Below are positions 41,863-50,385 of a stretch of 64,000 bases of DNA, piece after piece. The translations under genes and the position numbers were made by a program. The stretch's first letter is position 1; every line of letters begins with the position of its first letter. The notes under the pieces were generated by a model. That model was given only the letters and a program-made list of their open reading frames with translations. It made no database searches and had not been told where the DNA came from. Source of the DNA: Paractinoplanes rishiriensis (lineage in GTDB: Bacteria; Actinomycetota; Actinomycetes; Mycobacteriales; Micromonosporaceae); NCBI RefSeq assembly GCF_016862375.1, contig NZ_BOMV01000078.1:1-64000 (forward strand), in the 5' to 3' direction.

Positions 41863-42753
41863 ATGATCCGGATCCCGCACACCGCGCGCAACGGCGACGT
41901 GCACCTCGCGGCCGACGACCTCGGCGGCGCCGGCGGCGATCCGCTGCTGCTGATCATGGGGCTCGGCGTCTCCCGGTTCTTCTGGCCCGACGGCCTGGTC
42001 GCCGCGCTGATCGACACGGGCTTCAGCGTGGCCTCGTTCGACGGCCGCGACGCCGGCGGCTCCACCCGCTTCGACGACGCCCCGGCGGCCAACCCGGTGA
42101 CCGCGCTGTGGCGCCGGCGCCCGCCCGCCTACACCGCCGAGGACATGGCCGACGACACCGTCGCCGTGCTCGACGCGCTCGGCTGGCGGCGCGCCCACCT
42201 CTTCGGCATCTCCCAGGGCGGCCTGGTCGCTCAGCGCACCGCGCTACGCCACCCGGCGCGGGTGCACACCGTGACCTCGTTCGCCGCCATACCCAGCGAC
42301 GTCCGCGGCGCCGCCGTCCTGCGCTACGTACGCCTGCCCTTCCTGGCCCGCCTGACCCGCATGCGCCACCCCGCCGGCCGCGACGGCGACGTAGCGGCCG
42401 GCCTGGCGCTGTTGCGGGCGGTCGCCTCGCCCGGCTACCCCTTCGACGAGCCGGACGCCCGCCGCCGCGTGGAGCGCGAACTCGACGCCGGGCTGCCCAG
42501 CGGTGTCCGCGACAGCCGCGCCCAGGCCCGGCAGACCGGCGCCACCTGGCACGGCCCGCGCCTGCGCGAGCTCCGCGCGCCCATCCTGGTGCTGCACGGC
42601 GAGCAGGACCCGCTGATCCGCCCGGCTGCCGGCCGCCGCATCGCCGCATCGGTGCCGGGCGCCCGCTACGTCGAGCTGCCCGGCACCGGCCACGACCTGC
42701 CCCGGGAAATCTGGCCGGCAGTGGTCCGCGAGATCCGCGCCCGGGCCGGGTGA
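41863..42753 (+). CDS. Alpha/beta hydrolase
   Basis: This 296-residue hydrolase has nucleophile elbow GISQGG, oxyanion region LLLIMGLGVSRFFW, an acid residue near HGEQDPLI and a terminal GTGHDLP histidine. It resembles methylesterase-type hydrolases (RdmC-like) and may detoxify or modify a ligand sensed by the divergent TetR regulator. Its stop directly abuts that of the convergent pentapeptide-repeat gene. Confidence 0.88.
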   Translation: MIRIPHTARNGDVHLAADDLGGAGGDPLLLIMGLGVSRFFWPDGLVAALIDTGFSVASFDGRDAGGSTRFDDAPAANPVTALWRRRPPAYTAEDMADDTVAVLDALGWRRAHLFGISQGGLVAQRTALRHPARVHTVTSFAAIPSDVRGAAVLRYVRLPFLARLTRMRHPAGRDGDVAAGLALLRAVASPGYPFDEPDARRRVERELDAGLPSGVRDSRAQARQTGATWHGPRLRELRAPILVLHGEQDPLIRPAAGRRIAASVPGARYVELPGTGHDLPREIWPAVVREIRARAG

Positions 42754-43605
42754 TCAGTCGGCGCGCAGGTGGCCCTTGCAGGTCTGGCCGTTCGCGTCGC
42801 TGACGCTGCCGTCCGGGCAGGTGGTCCGCGACCAGACGACCTTGACCAGCGACGCGCCGGTCAGGTCGGCCCCGGTGAGGTCCGCGCCGGTCAGGTCGGC
42901 GCCGTCCAGCTTGGCGTTGCGCAGGTCGGCGTCCCGCAGGAACGCCCCGGTGAGACGGGCGTTGCGCAGGTCGGCCGTGACCGTTTTGGCCGGCGGGTTG
43001 GCGGCCCAGGCGAACGCGACCACGCCGGCCGCCACGACAGCGCTCGCCACCAGCAGCCGCCGCAGGCACCGGTCGAAGGTGGCGGCCAGCGTCTCGTGGC
43101 TCGCCATGCTCTCGATCGCGTCGACGCGCTGATCCATCGCCGCGATCTTCCGGTCCAGGTTCGGGTCGGCGCCGGGCTTGCCGAGCTGGTCGACCAGGGC
43201 CTGCCGGCGATCGATCAGCTCCTGCGGGCCGGCGACACCCTGCAAGTATTTCGGCCGCCGCCGGAAGAACTCCACCGCCCGGCAGAAGCGGGGCTCGGGC
43301 GTCGCCCAGTTCTCGGCGAGGTCGGCGATCAGCACGCCGACCGGGAGCAGCACCCGGACCGCGCCGGTGATCGCGAACACCACGGCGGCCAGGGCCAGCA
43401 CCGCACCGGAGACGGCCACCCAGAGCCGGGCGGTGGCCACACTGGTGGGCCATCCCACCTCGAGCCGGCCGATGCTGGAGAGCTGGCTGCCCGCGATCAG
43501 CGCCGCGCCGACCGCGGCCAGTCCGGCGATGAACCACTTCGCGGTGTCCCGGATGCGTTCGTTGCCCGCGACGATGGGGTCAGGCACGGCCTCCGGCGCG
43601 GTCAT
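42754..43605 (-). CDS. Membrane protein with C-terminal pentapeptide repeats
   Basis: This 283-residue protein has two N-terminal helices (about 24-44 and 62-90), a charged helical middle, a third helix (VASAVVAAGVVAFAW), then about ten pentapeptide repeats (A(D/N)Lxx: ADLRN, ADLTG) and a short tail with a CPDGSVSDANGQTC disulphide-like loop. The repeats form a beta-helix, probably outside the membrane. Function unknown. It lies downstream of the PRC-like gene on the same strand. Confidence 0.82.
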   Translation of the reverse strand: MTAPEAVPDPIVAGNERIRDTAKWFIAGLAAVGAALIAGSQLSSIGRLEVGWPTSVATARLWVAVSGAVLALAAVVFAITGAVRVLLPVGVLIADLAENWATPEPRFCRAVEFFRRRPKYLQGVAGPQELIDRRQALVDQLGKPGADPNLDRKIAAMDQRVDAIESMASHETLAATFDRCLRRLLVASAVVAAGVVAFAWAANPPAKTVTADLRNARLTGAFLRDADLRNAKLDGADLTGADLTGADLTGASLVKVVWSRTTCPDGSVSDANGQTCKGHLRAD

Positions 43606-43614
43606 GTCGCGCCC

Positions 43615-44067
43615 TCACCCGGAATGTGCGGGCCGGGTGACCACGATCGGCGGCAGGTCGTCGTCGCCGATCCCGGTGATGCGCGGCACGGTGTGCACGT
43701 CGGCGAAGCCGCCGGAGACGTCGCCGACGCCGTCGGCCCGCTCGGTCAGCGGCCGGTCGACGGCCACCGGCCGGCCGTAGTAGGTGAGGACCGTGGTGAT
43801 CACGCCGACCGACAGCGGCGCGTCTGCCTCGACGGTCGGTCCCGAGGTGACCTGCTGCGCCGGGTAGCTCAGCACGAGCCCCTCCGCCGTCAGCTCCGCC
43901 CCGAAGAGCGGCGCCACCAACGGCGTGGCGCTGTCGTCGGGAAAGGCGACCAGCAGGGGCTGCGTCAATCCCTCCGATATGTACACAGCTCCGACCCGTC
44001 CGAGTAACTCGCCGTCGGCGGAACGGACCTCAATCGACCGCAGACGGCTGGCGTCGGGAACTTGCAT
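43615..44067 (-). CDS. PRC-barrel-like protein
   Basis: This 150-residue protein begins with LRSIEVRSADGELLGRVG, the typical opening of a PRC-barrel, and has no membrane segment. PRC-barrels act in RNA processing or as assembly adaptors; the role here is unknown. ATG 44067 follows GGAAGG. It is divergent from the gene at 44128, with only 60 bp between. Confidence 0.65.
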   Translation of the reverse strand: MQVPDASRLRSIEVRSADGELLGRVGAVYISEGLTQPLLVAFPDDSATPLVAPLFGAELTAEGLVLSYPAQQVTSGPTVEADAPLSVGVITTVLTYYGRPVAVDRPLTERADGVGDVSGGFADVHTVPRITGIGDDDLPPIVVTRPAHSG

Positions 44068-44127
44068 GGTCACCTTCCGCGAGCGATTGGCTACGATGAC
44101 TTCCTGGCTTCAGCATGAGGAGCTTAC

Positions 44128-44904
44128 TTGTCCGAGCCGTCGCAGGAGCCGCCGCGCGTGCGACCCGGAGACACGGACGGCTTCACCAACCCGATTCTCT
44201 ACATCGAAGAGTTGCGCCGCATCCCGCTGAACCGTTCACGGGCCCCGGCGACCGGCACCGCCCTGGTCTTCCGCACCCGCTCGGGCCGGCTCCGCGCGCC
44301 GGCCGGCGGTTACACGGCCGGCGAGATGTTCCTCCTCGGTCCTCGCACCGGCTACCGGATCGATGTCACACCGCATGGCTTCTGGGCGTCGTTCGAGGTG
44401 GGCACCGCCTTCGCCGTCGACGTCGTGGGACGGTGGACGGTCGTCGACCCGATCGAGGTGGTGGCCAACCGGATCAGCGACCCGGAATATGCCTGCACCG
44501 CCGCCCTGTGCGACCGGATGGCCGCCGCCCTCCCGGTCAAGGCCGACGACCCGGAGGCCGTACGCGAGCGGCTCACCGCGGCACTCGCCGGCGAGGTGGC
44601 GGTCACCGGCGGCGTACGCCTGGACGAGCTGCGGGTCGACGTCGGGGTGGCCGAGGTCCTCACCGGCGAGCGGGTGCTGCAGATTCTGGTCGCCGAGGAG
44701 GACGTGGAACCCGGCGACCCCGACGGCACCGAATCCGGTCAGCTCCTGCAGGAGCTGACCGAGCTGGCCCGGCAAGGGCTCGACGAGCACGGCGCCGGCG
44801 GCAAGGCCGGCCGGGCATTGGTCCGCTTCCACGAGTTGGTCACCCGGATGGGTGAGATGCTCCCGCCCGGCGAGCGGCAGGTCCACGATGATCACAACGA
44901 ATGA
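44128..44904 (+). CDS. Uncharacterised 258-residue cytoplasmic protein
   Basis: I do not recognise the family. TTG 44128 follows GAGGAG. The N-terminal half is beta-rich (ALVFRTRSGRLRAPAGGY, FEVGTAFAVDVVGRWTVVDP) and the C-terminal half is helical and acidic; band-7/SPFH-like folds have a comparable feel but no motif proves it. It overlaps the following membrane-protein gene by 17 bp, so the two probably act together. Confidence 0.72.
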   Translation: MSEPSQEPPRVRPGDTDGFTNPILYIEELRRIPLNRSRAPATGTALVFRTRSGRLRAPAGGYTAGEMFLLGPRTGYRIDVTPHGFWASFEVGTAFAVDVVGRWTVVDPIEVVANRISDPEYACTAALCDRMAAALPVKADDPEAVRERLTAALAGEVAVTGGVRLDELRVDVGVAEVLTGERVLQILVAEEDVEPGDPDGTESGQLLQELTELARQGLDEHGAGGKAGRALVRFHELVTRMGEMLPPGERQVHDDHNE

Positions 44905-45439
44905 CGTGCTGGGCATCTTCGACCGGCTCCTGGTCTGGTTGCCGGAGCACCTGGACTGGCTGCCCGCCGAGACCGCCGGCTATGCGGTGGTGCCCGCCGT
45001 CGTGGTGGTGATCCTCGTGGTGCCCGCGCTGATCGTGCGCCGGGTGCTGCCCTGGATCGGGCGGTACCTGGTGGTGCCGGCCGTTGTCGTTCTGGCCGGC
45101 GCGGCGACGGCGGTCATGCTGGTCGTCGATCTCGTGTGCACCGGCGCCTTCCGGCTGCTGGGGCTGCCGCTGACCGGCGCTCACTACGCGATCGGCGACT
45201 GGACCATCGGAGGCGCACGGGCCGTCCGGCGGGCCACCCGGTACCGGGTGCACCAGGCCGGGGCGTGGCTGCGCCGGTTCAGCCGTCTGCTACTCCTGCT
45301 GGCCGGGGTCGTGGCCGTGGTGATGTGGAGCCGGGGATACTGCGCGCGGAATCCCGCGGGCGGCTGCGCCGAGCCCATCGGCCAGTGGTGGCACGCGGTC
45401 GACGCGGCGCTCCGCGACCTCGCGGCGTCCTGGGCATGA
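44888..45439 (+). CDS. Uncharacterised membrane protein with three helices
   Basis: This 183-residue protein has hydrophobic segments at about 31-52, 58-80 and 133-149, separated by arginine-rich loops, and a cysteine-containing tail (YCARNPAGGC). Function unknown. It starts inside the preceding gene and converges on the trypsin-NACHT gene, with 3 bp between the stops. Confidence 0.72.
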   Translation: MITTNDVLGIFDRLLVWLPEHLDWLPAETAGYAVVPAVVVVILVVPALIVRRVLPWIGRYLVVPAVVVLAGAATAVMLVVDLVCTGAFRLLGLPLTGAHYAIGDWTIGGARAVRRATRYRVHQAGAWLRRFSRLLLLLAGVVAVVMWSRGYCARNPAGGCAEPIGQWWHAVDAALRDLAASWA

Positions 45440-45442
45440 CCG

Positions 45443-48400
45443 TCAACCACGCCCGTTCAACCGGGCCAGCAGCGGCAGGGTCTTGCGCCAGAGCCGGCAC
45501 TCCACCCTCTCCCACCAGCTCGCCGTGGGCGCCCGGGAGAGCAAAAGCAGGAGAGCGTACGTCTCGGCGAGCTTGTCGGCGCGCAAGCCGTGCTCGACGG
45601 CTGCTCGCAGCCGCAGCACGACGGGCAGGCCGGCGTCGAGGGCGATGACTCGCAGGTCGTCGGCGTCGACATAGGTGAACAGCGCGGAGAGGATCCCGTG
45701 CCGCTCCTTCATCGGCGCGTGCCCGGCCCGCATCCACCGGTCCAGCAGCGCGGTCACGTCGCCGGTCCGGCCCGGCACCTTCCGGGCATAGTCGACCAGC
45801 AGGCCGATGCGCCTCGACCACGGCTCCTGGCCGTCCGATGCCAGCAGGGTCACGGCGTGCCACGAGAGCGGCTCGGTGGGCGGAACGCGAGACTGCCCCG
45901 CGGGGGACGTCAGCCAGCCCCAGGACGGCAGCATCGCCATCAGGGAGCGGGAGCGCCAGTCAATCGGGCGGGCACGGACGTATCGCCCGATGGCCGAGGT
46001 GCCCAGCACCACGCCGGCCGCGGCGGTCACGTTGCGGACCGCCAGCATGGTCCAGGTGTCCCCGGGGACCGGGCGCGACACCACCGCCCGCCACGTCTTC
46101 TCCTCCCACTCGTCGCCCGCGTCGAGGCTGTCCGGCGAGGACCAGTCGGTGCGGCTGTCCTCCAGGTAGAAGGAGAGCAGAAGGCCGGCTTCCTCGCGCT
46201 CCGCCTCCGGCCGGTGCATGTCGAGTGCGCGACGCAGCAGTGCGGCAGCGGCGGCCGGGATCTGGTCGTGGCGGCGCAGAATCTCCATGGCCTCCATGCG
46301 GATGCCCAGGTCGTGGGCGGTCTCGACGAACTGGGCGAGCCGCTGGACCGCGTGCAGCCGCTCGTGCCGGGGCGCCACCTCGACGATCACGGAGAGCGCC
46401 TGCAGCCGCTCGATGTCCCGCAGGCCGGTTTCGTAGGCGAGTCTGAGCAGCTCGACCAGGCCAACCTCGTGATCGGCCGGATTTTCGCTGGTGACCAGCA
46501 CCCGGCCCGCCTCCGCCCGCTTGCGGACCGAGAGCAGGTTGTCGCCGATCATCCGGACCACCCGGGTGGCGTCCCGGGTCCGCTGCAGAATGGCCCGCAG
46601 CGCCTCCCGCACCGCCGGAATCGTCGGGTCGGCGGCCTTCGTCTCCGCGCGCGCCGGAACCTCGACCTGTCGCACCGCCGCCTCGGCCAGCTCGATGATC
46701 TCCCGGGTGCCGCCGGAGGCGAGCACCCCGCCGTCCTGGATCATCGCCGCCGCCTGCCGCAGGTGCGGATACTGCCGTTTCTCGCCGGGCTCCATCAGCG
46801 CCTCGACGACCGGCCGGGTGTCGTGGCCCGCGTCGCCCCAGGCGGCGAGCACGAACAGGCCGAGGCTGTCCGGCCGGGCACTGCGCACCTCCTGCAGCCA
46901 CTCGGCCGGGTCGAACTCGCCGACCAGAAGCAGCGAGGCTAGATACTCGGCGAAGCTCTGATGAATGAAGACCAGGTCGTCGCCGTAGATCGCGACCAGC
47001 CCGGTTTCCACGAGCAGGTCACGGACGTGCTCGGCGGAGACTCCGAACGGCAGGCGGGAATATCGGTCGCGGATCCAGTCGGGCAGCGCGTCGCTCAGCC
47101 GGCGGGCGTACTTGAGGTATTGCACCGCCAGGAAGCTCAGGCAGGGGAGCCGGTCCTCGAGCAGCCGCTCGCCGAACTCCTCCGCGGCCCGGCCGAGCGG
47201 GGTCAGCTGGTCGTGCAGGGCCCGCCGCACCCCGAGCCGCTGCACGCGAAGGGTCAGCAGTACCCGGACGAACGTCTCGTAGAGGCCGGCCCGGTCGAGG
47301 GGCAGCGGCAGGGTTGGCTTCTCCTCGAAGACGATCGCCGCGATCGTCGCCAGCAGCGGCACCTCCACCAGCGGGGCGAGCCCGGCGGTGGCGATCGCAT
47401 CGAGGAAGTCGGCCGGCTCGACTGCTGACTGCTCCGCGCCGACCGGGCGGAACCAGTTGCCGGCGAACTTCTTCACCCGTTCCCAGTCGAAGGGGCGCAG
47501 GTCGTATTCGCCGAAGCGCTTGGTGCGGTCGCTGCCGCTCAGCCCGGTGCGCAGCAGGGTGAACTCACGCTCTTCCAACGGCCGGCTGGCCACCAGGAAC
47601 CGGGTGTTGGAACCGTACCGGCCGACGCGGCTCGCCAGGACGGACATCAGCTCGCGACGGGTCTCCCGGTCATGCACCTCGTCCAGGCCGTCGACCAGGA
47701 TCAGCCAGTCGGCGCCCGGAGCAGGCGGCCGTTCGAAATACTCCGGGGCGATCACGGAGTCGAGCCGGCCACCCAGATCGTTATGGACTGCGCGGGCGAG
47801 CAGCACCGGCCAGGAGCCGCGTTCCAGCAGGTCCTGCGCCGCGGCGTAGACCGCCACCACCCGGCCCAGCGGCGGCTCCGCCGCGCCGTCCGGCTCCTGC
47901 AACCACCAACTGGCCGAGGTGGCGACGAGCTGCTGGATCAGGGTGCTCTTGCCGCCACCCGCACCGCTGACGATCAGAGCGTTACGGTGCCGGTGCAGCA
48001 GATCGATCGGACTGATCTGCTCGGGCTCCAGGTCGCGCCGCGTCTTGTGTGGCTGGGTTCGCTGTTCGACGTAGACACTGGTCAGGGGCGGCGGTTCGCG
48101 CCTGGTCAGCGAGGCCACCCGATAGGGGTAGCGCTGGGCAACCTCGCGCTGGGCGGTGAGCAGCATGTGCAGCGGTGTGCCGGCCCGGGGACGCACCAAC
48201 GTCGGCAGGTCCCGCATGTGGGCGCGGAGCACGGCCTTGTGCAGCCGATACGACTTTTTGATCTCCCAGGCCGGGATCATGTACGCGCTGCTGCCCTTGG
48301 CCAGCCTGGCGGACTTCAGCATCCCCCGGACGTTGTCCGAGCCCTCGCGCTCCACGACCGGCGAGCCGCTCATGCCCGGCACGATGTAGCTGTCGCTCAG

Positions 48401-48826
48401 CAGCAGGTAGCGGTCGGCCTCGCCGAGCACCGGAACCATGCGGCGCTCCAGTGCCACTCCCCCGGTGGGATTGAGCGTGCTGAAGCCCTCGATGAAGAAT
48501 TCGCGGAGGTCGCGCCCGACCGCACTCGTCTCGAGAAAAACGCGGGGATTGTCGAGTGTCTCGACGCCGATGAACGCGATGTCGGGGCCCGGGTAGGAAC
48601 CACCGGCCCCGGCGCGGCTCGGCGGATCCCGCACCAGCACCCGGCCCGGCAGGTCGGGGCCGGACCAGCCGATCACGACGTTCTCGTGATGCTCGACCAC
48701 GTGGGCGCAGGTCACGACGGTGCGCTTGGCCACGAAGAAGCCGGTGCCCCGGTAGACGCCGTCCTCGGTACAGATCTTGACGAGGCTCGGGCTGGGCGGT
48801 GCGAGCCAGGCATCGAGATCGCCCAT
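45443..48826 (-). CDS. Trypsin-NACHT STAND protein (Avs-like)
   Basis: This 1127-residue protein starts with a trypsin-like protease domain (about 10-200) with an intact triad: H42 (VTCAH), D82 (PDIAF), S153 (GMSGSP). A NACHT ATPase follows, with Walker A GAGGGKST (288-295), Walker B LILVDGLDEV (375-384), sensor FLVASRP and the winged-helix FIHQSFAEYLA. About 450 residues of helical repeats form a probable sensor. In known Avs immunity proteins, target binding drives oligomerisation and activates an N-terminal effector, sometimes a protease. There is no signal peptide, so it acts inside the cell. ATG 48826 follows GAGGAG. Confidence 0.9.
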   Translation of the reverse strand: MGDLDAWLAPPSPSLVKICTEDGVYRGTGFFVAKRTVVTCAHVVEHHENVVIGWSGPDLPGRVLVRDPPSRAGAGGSYPGPDIAFIGVETLDNPRVFLETSAVGRDLREFFIEGFSTLNPTGGVALERRMVPVLGEADRYLLLSDSYIVPGMSGSPVVEREGSDNVRGMLKSARLAKGSSAYMIPAWEIKKSYRLHKAVLRAHMRDLPTLVRPRAGTPLHMLLTAQREVAQRYPYRVASLTRREPPPLTSVYVEQRTQPHKTRRDLEPEQISPIDLLHRHRNALIVSGAGGGKSTLIQQLVATSASWWLQEPDGAAEPPLGRVVAVYAAAQDLLERGSWPVLLARAVHNDLGGRLDSVIAPEYFERPPAPGADWLILVDGLDEVHDRETRRELMSVLASRVGRYGSNTRFLVASRPLEEREFTLLRTGLSGSDRTKRFGEYDLRPFDWERVKKFAGNWFRPVGAEQSAVEPADFLDAIATAGLAPLVEVPLLATIAAIVFEEKPTLPLPLDRAGLYETFVRVLLTLRVQRLGVRRALHDQLTPLGRAAEEFGERLLEDRLPCLSFLAVQYLKYARRLSDALPDWIRDRYSRLPFGVSAEHVRDLLVETGLVAIYGDDLVFIHQSFAEYLASLLLVGEFDPAEWLQEVRSARPDSLGLFVLAAWGDAGHDTRPVVEALMEPGEKRQYPHLRQAAAMIQDGGVLASGGTREIIELAEAAVRQVEVPARAETKAADPTIPAVREALRAILQRTRDATRVVRMIGDNLLSVRKRAEAGRVLVTSENPADHEVGLVELLRLAYETGLRDIERLQALSVIVEVAPRHERLHAVQRLAQFVETAHDLGIRMEAMEILRRHDQIPAAAAALLRRALDMHRPEAEREEAGLLLSFYLEDSRTDWSSPDSLDAGDEWEEKTWRAVVSRPVPGDTWTMLAVRNVTAAAGVVLGTSAIGRYVRARPIDWRSRSLMAMLPSWGWLTSPAGQSRVPPTEPLSWHAVTLLASDGQEPWSRRIGLLVDYARKVPGRTGDVTALLDRWMRAGHAPMKERHGILSALFTYVDADDLRVIALDAGLPVVLRLRAAVEHGLRADKLAETYALLLLLSRAPTASWWERVECRLWRKTLPLLARLNGRG

Positions 48827-48919
48827 CGGACTCCTCACCGGACTGTGGACAAACGGGGGTCGCCGGTCCGGTACGCACCGGCGCGGCGCCGGTCGAGGAA
48901 GCGTCGCGAGAACAGCGCC

Positions 48920-48949
48920 GCAGGGGCCCGATTCTCTCCGGACCCCTGC
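48920..48949 (-). terminator. Terminator after the secreted protease gene
   Basis: GCAGGGGCCCG (48920-48930) pairs with CGGACCCCTGC (48939-48949) with one mismatch. It lies 44 bp beyond the stop of the secreted protease gene and before the trypsin-NACHT start. Confidence 0.6.
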
Positions 48950-48992
48950 AACGCCGCAAGCGACGGCAATGTCGCATTACTTACCGGTGGTG

Positions 48993-50231
48993 TCAGCCGT
49001 TGTTGTCGATCAGGCTGGCGATCTCGTTGTAGATGAGGTGGGCCTTGGCGCCCTGGTTGGACGGGCAGCCGCCGAGGTGGTGCAGGGCGACCACGCGGTG
49101 GCTGCCGTTCAGCACCGGGGAGCCCGAGTTGCCGCCCGAGGTGTCGCAGCTGTAGCTGATGTTCCAGGTGTTGTAGTTCGCGCTGCGCACCGAACAGGTC
49201 GCGCCGTTCTGGGCGTCCTCGTAGATCGCCACCCGCTTCGCGGTGCCGTCGCCGTGTCCGGGGATGTAGATGCGGGTGCCGGCGGTGGTGGCGGCCGTTG
49301 CCAGGAACAGCGTGCCGAAGCCCTGGATGGCGGCGAAGTTGTTCACCGAGTACAGGGTGTAGTCCAGCTGGTTGGAGCTGCCGCTGCTCACCTTGTAGAG
49401 GGTGGCGCCGCTGACCTTGGTGCCCGCACCGGGATTCGAACCGCCGCACGTGGCGCACTGGTAGTTGAACTGCATCTCGCTGCCGCTGACCGCGGACTGC
49501 GTCGAGAAGCAGTGTTTGTTGGTCAGCATCCGGTTGGTGTTGCCGACCCGCCAGGTGGTGCACCGTCCGCCACCGCTGATCAGCAGCCGCGCCACCGCAC
49601 CGGCCCGGGCGTACTCGGTCGGGTGGCTGCTCTGGTAGCAGACCACGTCGCGGCGGGCGTCGGTGCTGCACACCGACATGGTGGACATGTTGTACTGCGC
49701 GATCTCCGCCTGGTCGTAGCCCCGCCAGAAGCGGTCGACGGTCACCGAACTGGCGGTGCGAACCCGGTTGCTGTGCAGGGTCACCACCGCGGTGTCGCCC
49801 TCCACCGACATGGCCCAGAAGCCCGGCTGCCCGTCGGTGGTGAAGTCCGAGCCGGTGGCCCGATTCAGGTCACGGTCGTACCGGTAGCTTTCCCGGCCGT
49901 CGGGGCTCGACACGGTCAGATAGTCGCCGCGTGCCAGTCGTACGGCATTGAAATGGACTTTGATGTATGTCGCACCGGGATGCCGAATGATCTGGGCGCG
50001 CCCACTGCCGGAGTGGGACATCGCGACGCTGAGGGTGCGCAGCTCGCCGACCGTGGTGACGCCCTCCGCCGAGAACTGATCCGATTCCGGCGCGCGCTCC
50101 GAGGCGGGCGCGGGCGATGGGACTGATGGGACGTCGGCCCGGGCGGGCGACATCGGAAGCAGAGCCAGCCCGAGCGTGAGGGCTCCGGCCGCGACCGCCG
50201 CCTTCCGCAACCAGCGCAGATCGTGTGCCAT
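48993..50231 (-). CDS. Secreted trypsin-like serine protease
   Basis: This 412-residue protein has a signal peptide (cleavage near ARA, 30-32), a propeptide-like region, and a chymotrypsin-fold protease with H240 (TNKHC), D290 and S369 (GGNSGSP). Several cysteine pairs indicate disulphides. It resembles lysyl-endopeptidase/glutamyl-type secreted proteases. GGAAGG precedes ATG 50231. It is in the same orientation as, but separate from, the intracellular trypsin-NACHT gene; a hairpin lies between. Confidence 0.9.
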   Translation of the reverse strand: MAHDLRWLRKAAVAAGALTLGLALLPMSPARADVPSVPSPAPASERAPESDQFSAEGVTTVGELRTLSVAMSHSGSGRAQIIRHPGATYIKVHFNAVRLARGDYLTVSSPDGRESYRYDRDLNRATGSDFTTDGQPGFWAMSVEGDTAVVTLHSNRVRTASSVTVDRFWRGYDQAEIAQYNMSTMSVCSTDARRDVVCYQSSHPTEYARAGAVARLLISGGGRCTTWRVGNTNRMLTNKHCFSTQSAVSGSEMQFNYQCATCGGSNPGAGTKVSGATLYKVSSGSSNQLDYTLYSVNNFAAIQGFGTLFLATAATTAGTRIYIPGHGDGTAKRVAIYEDAQNGATCSVRSANYNTWNISYSCDTSGGNSGSPVLNGSHRVVALHHLGGCPSNQGAKAHLIYNEIASLIDNNG

Positions 50232-50385
50232 GGTTGTTCCTTCCCAGGAAATGCACCGGTAGGTGATTCCGCCTGTGGGTGACCGAACAATTTGGCGTCA
50301 CGCTACGAGCAATACATTTACCCAGGTAGATATCGCTTGGCTCATACGATGCCAAGCTGGAACGCGGTACCTGCCGGCTGACGGG

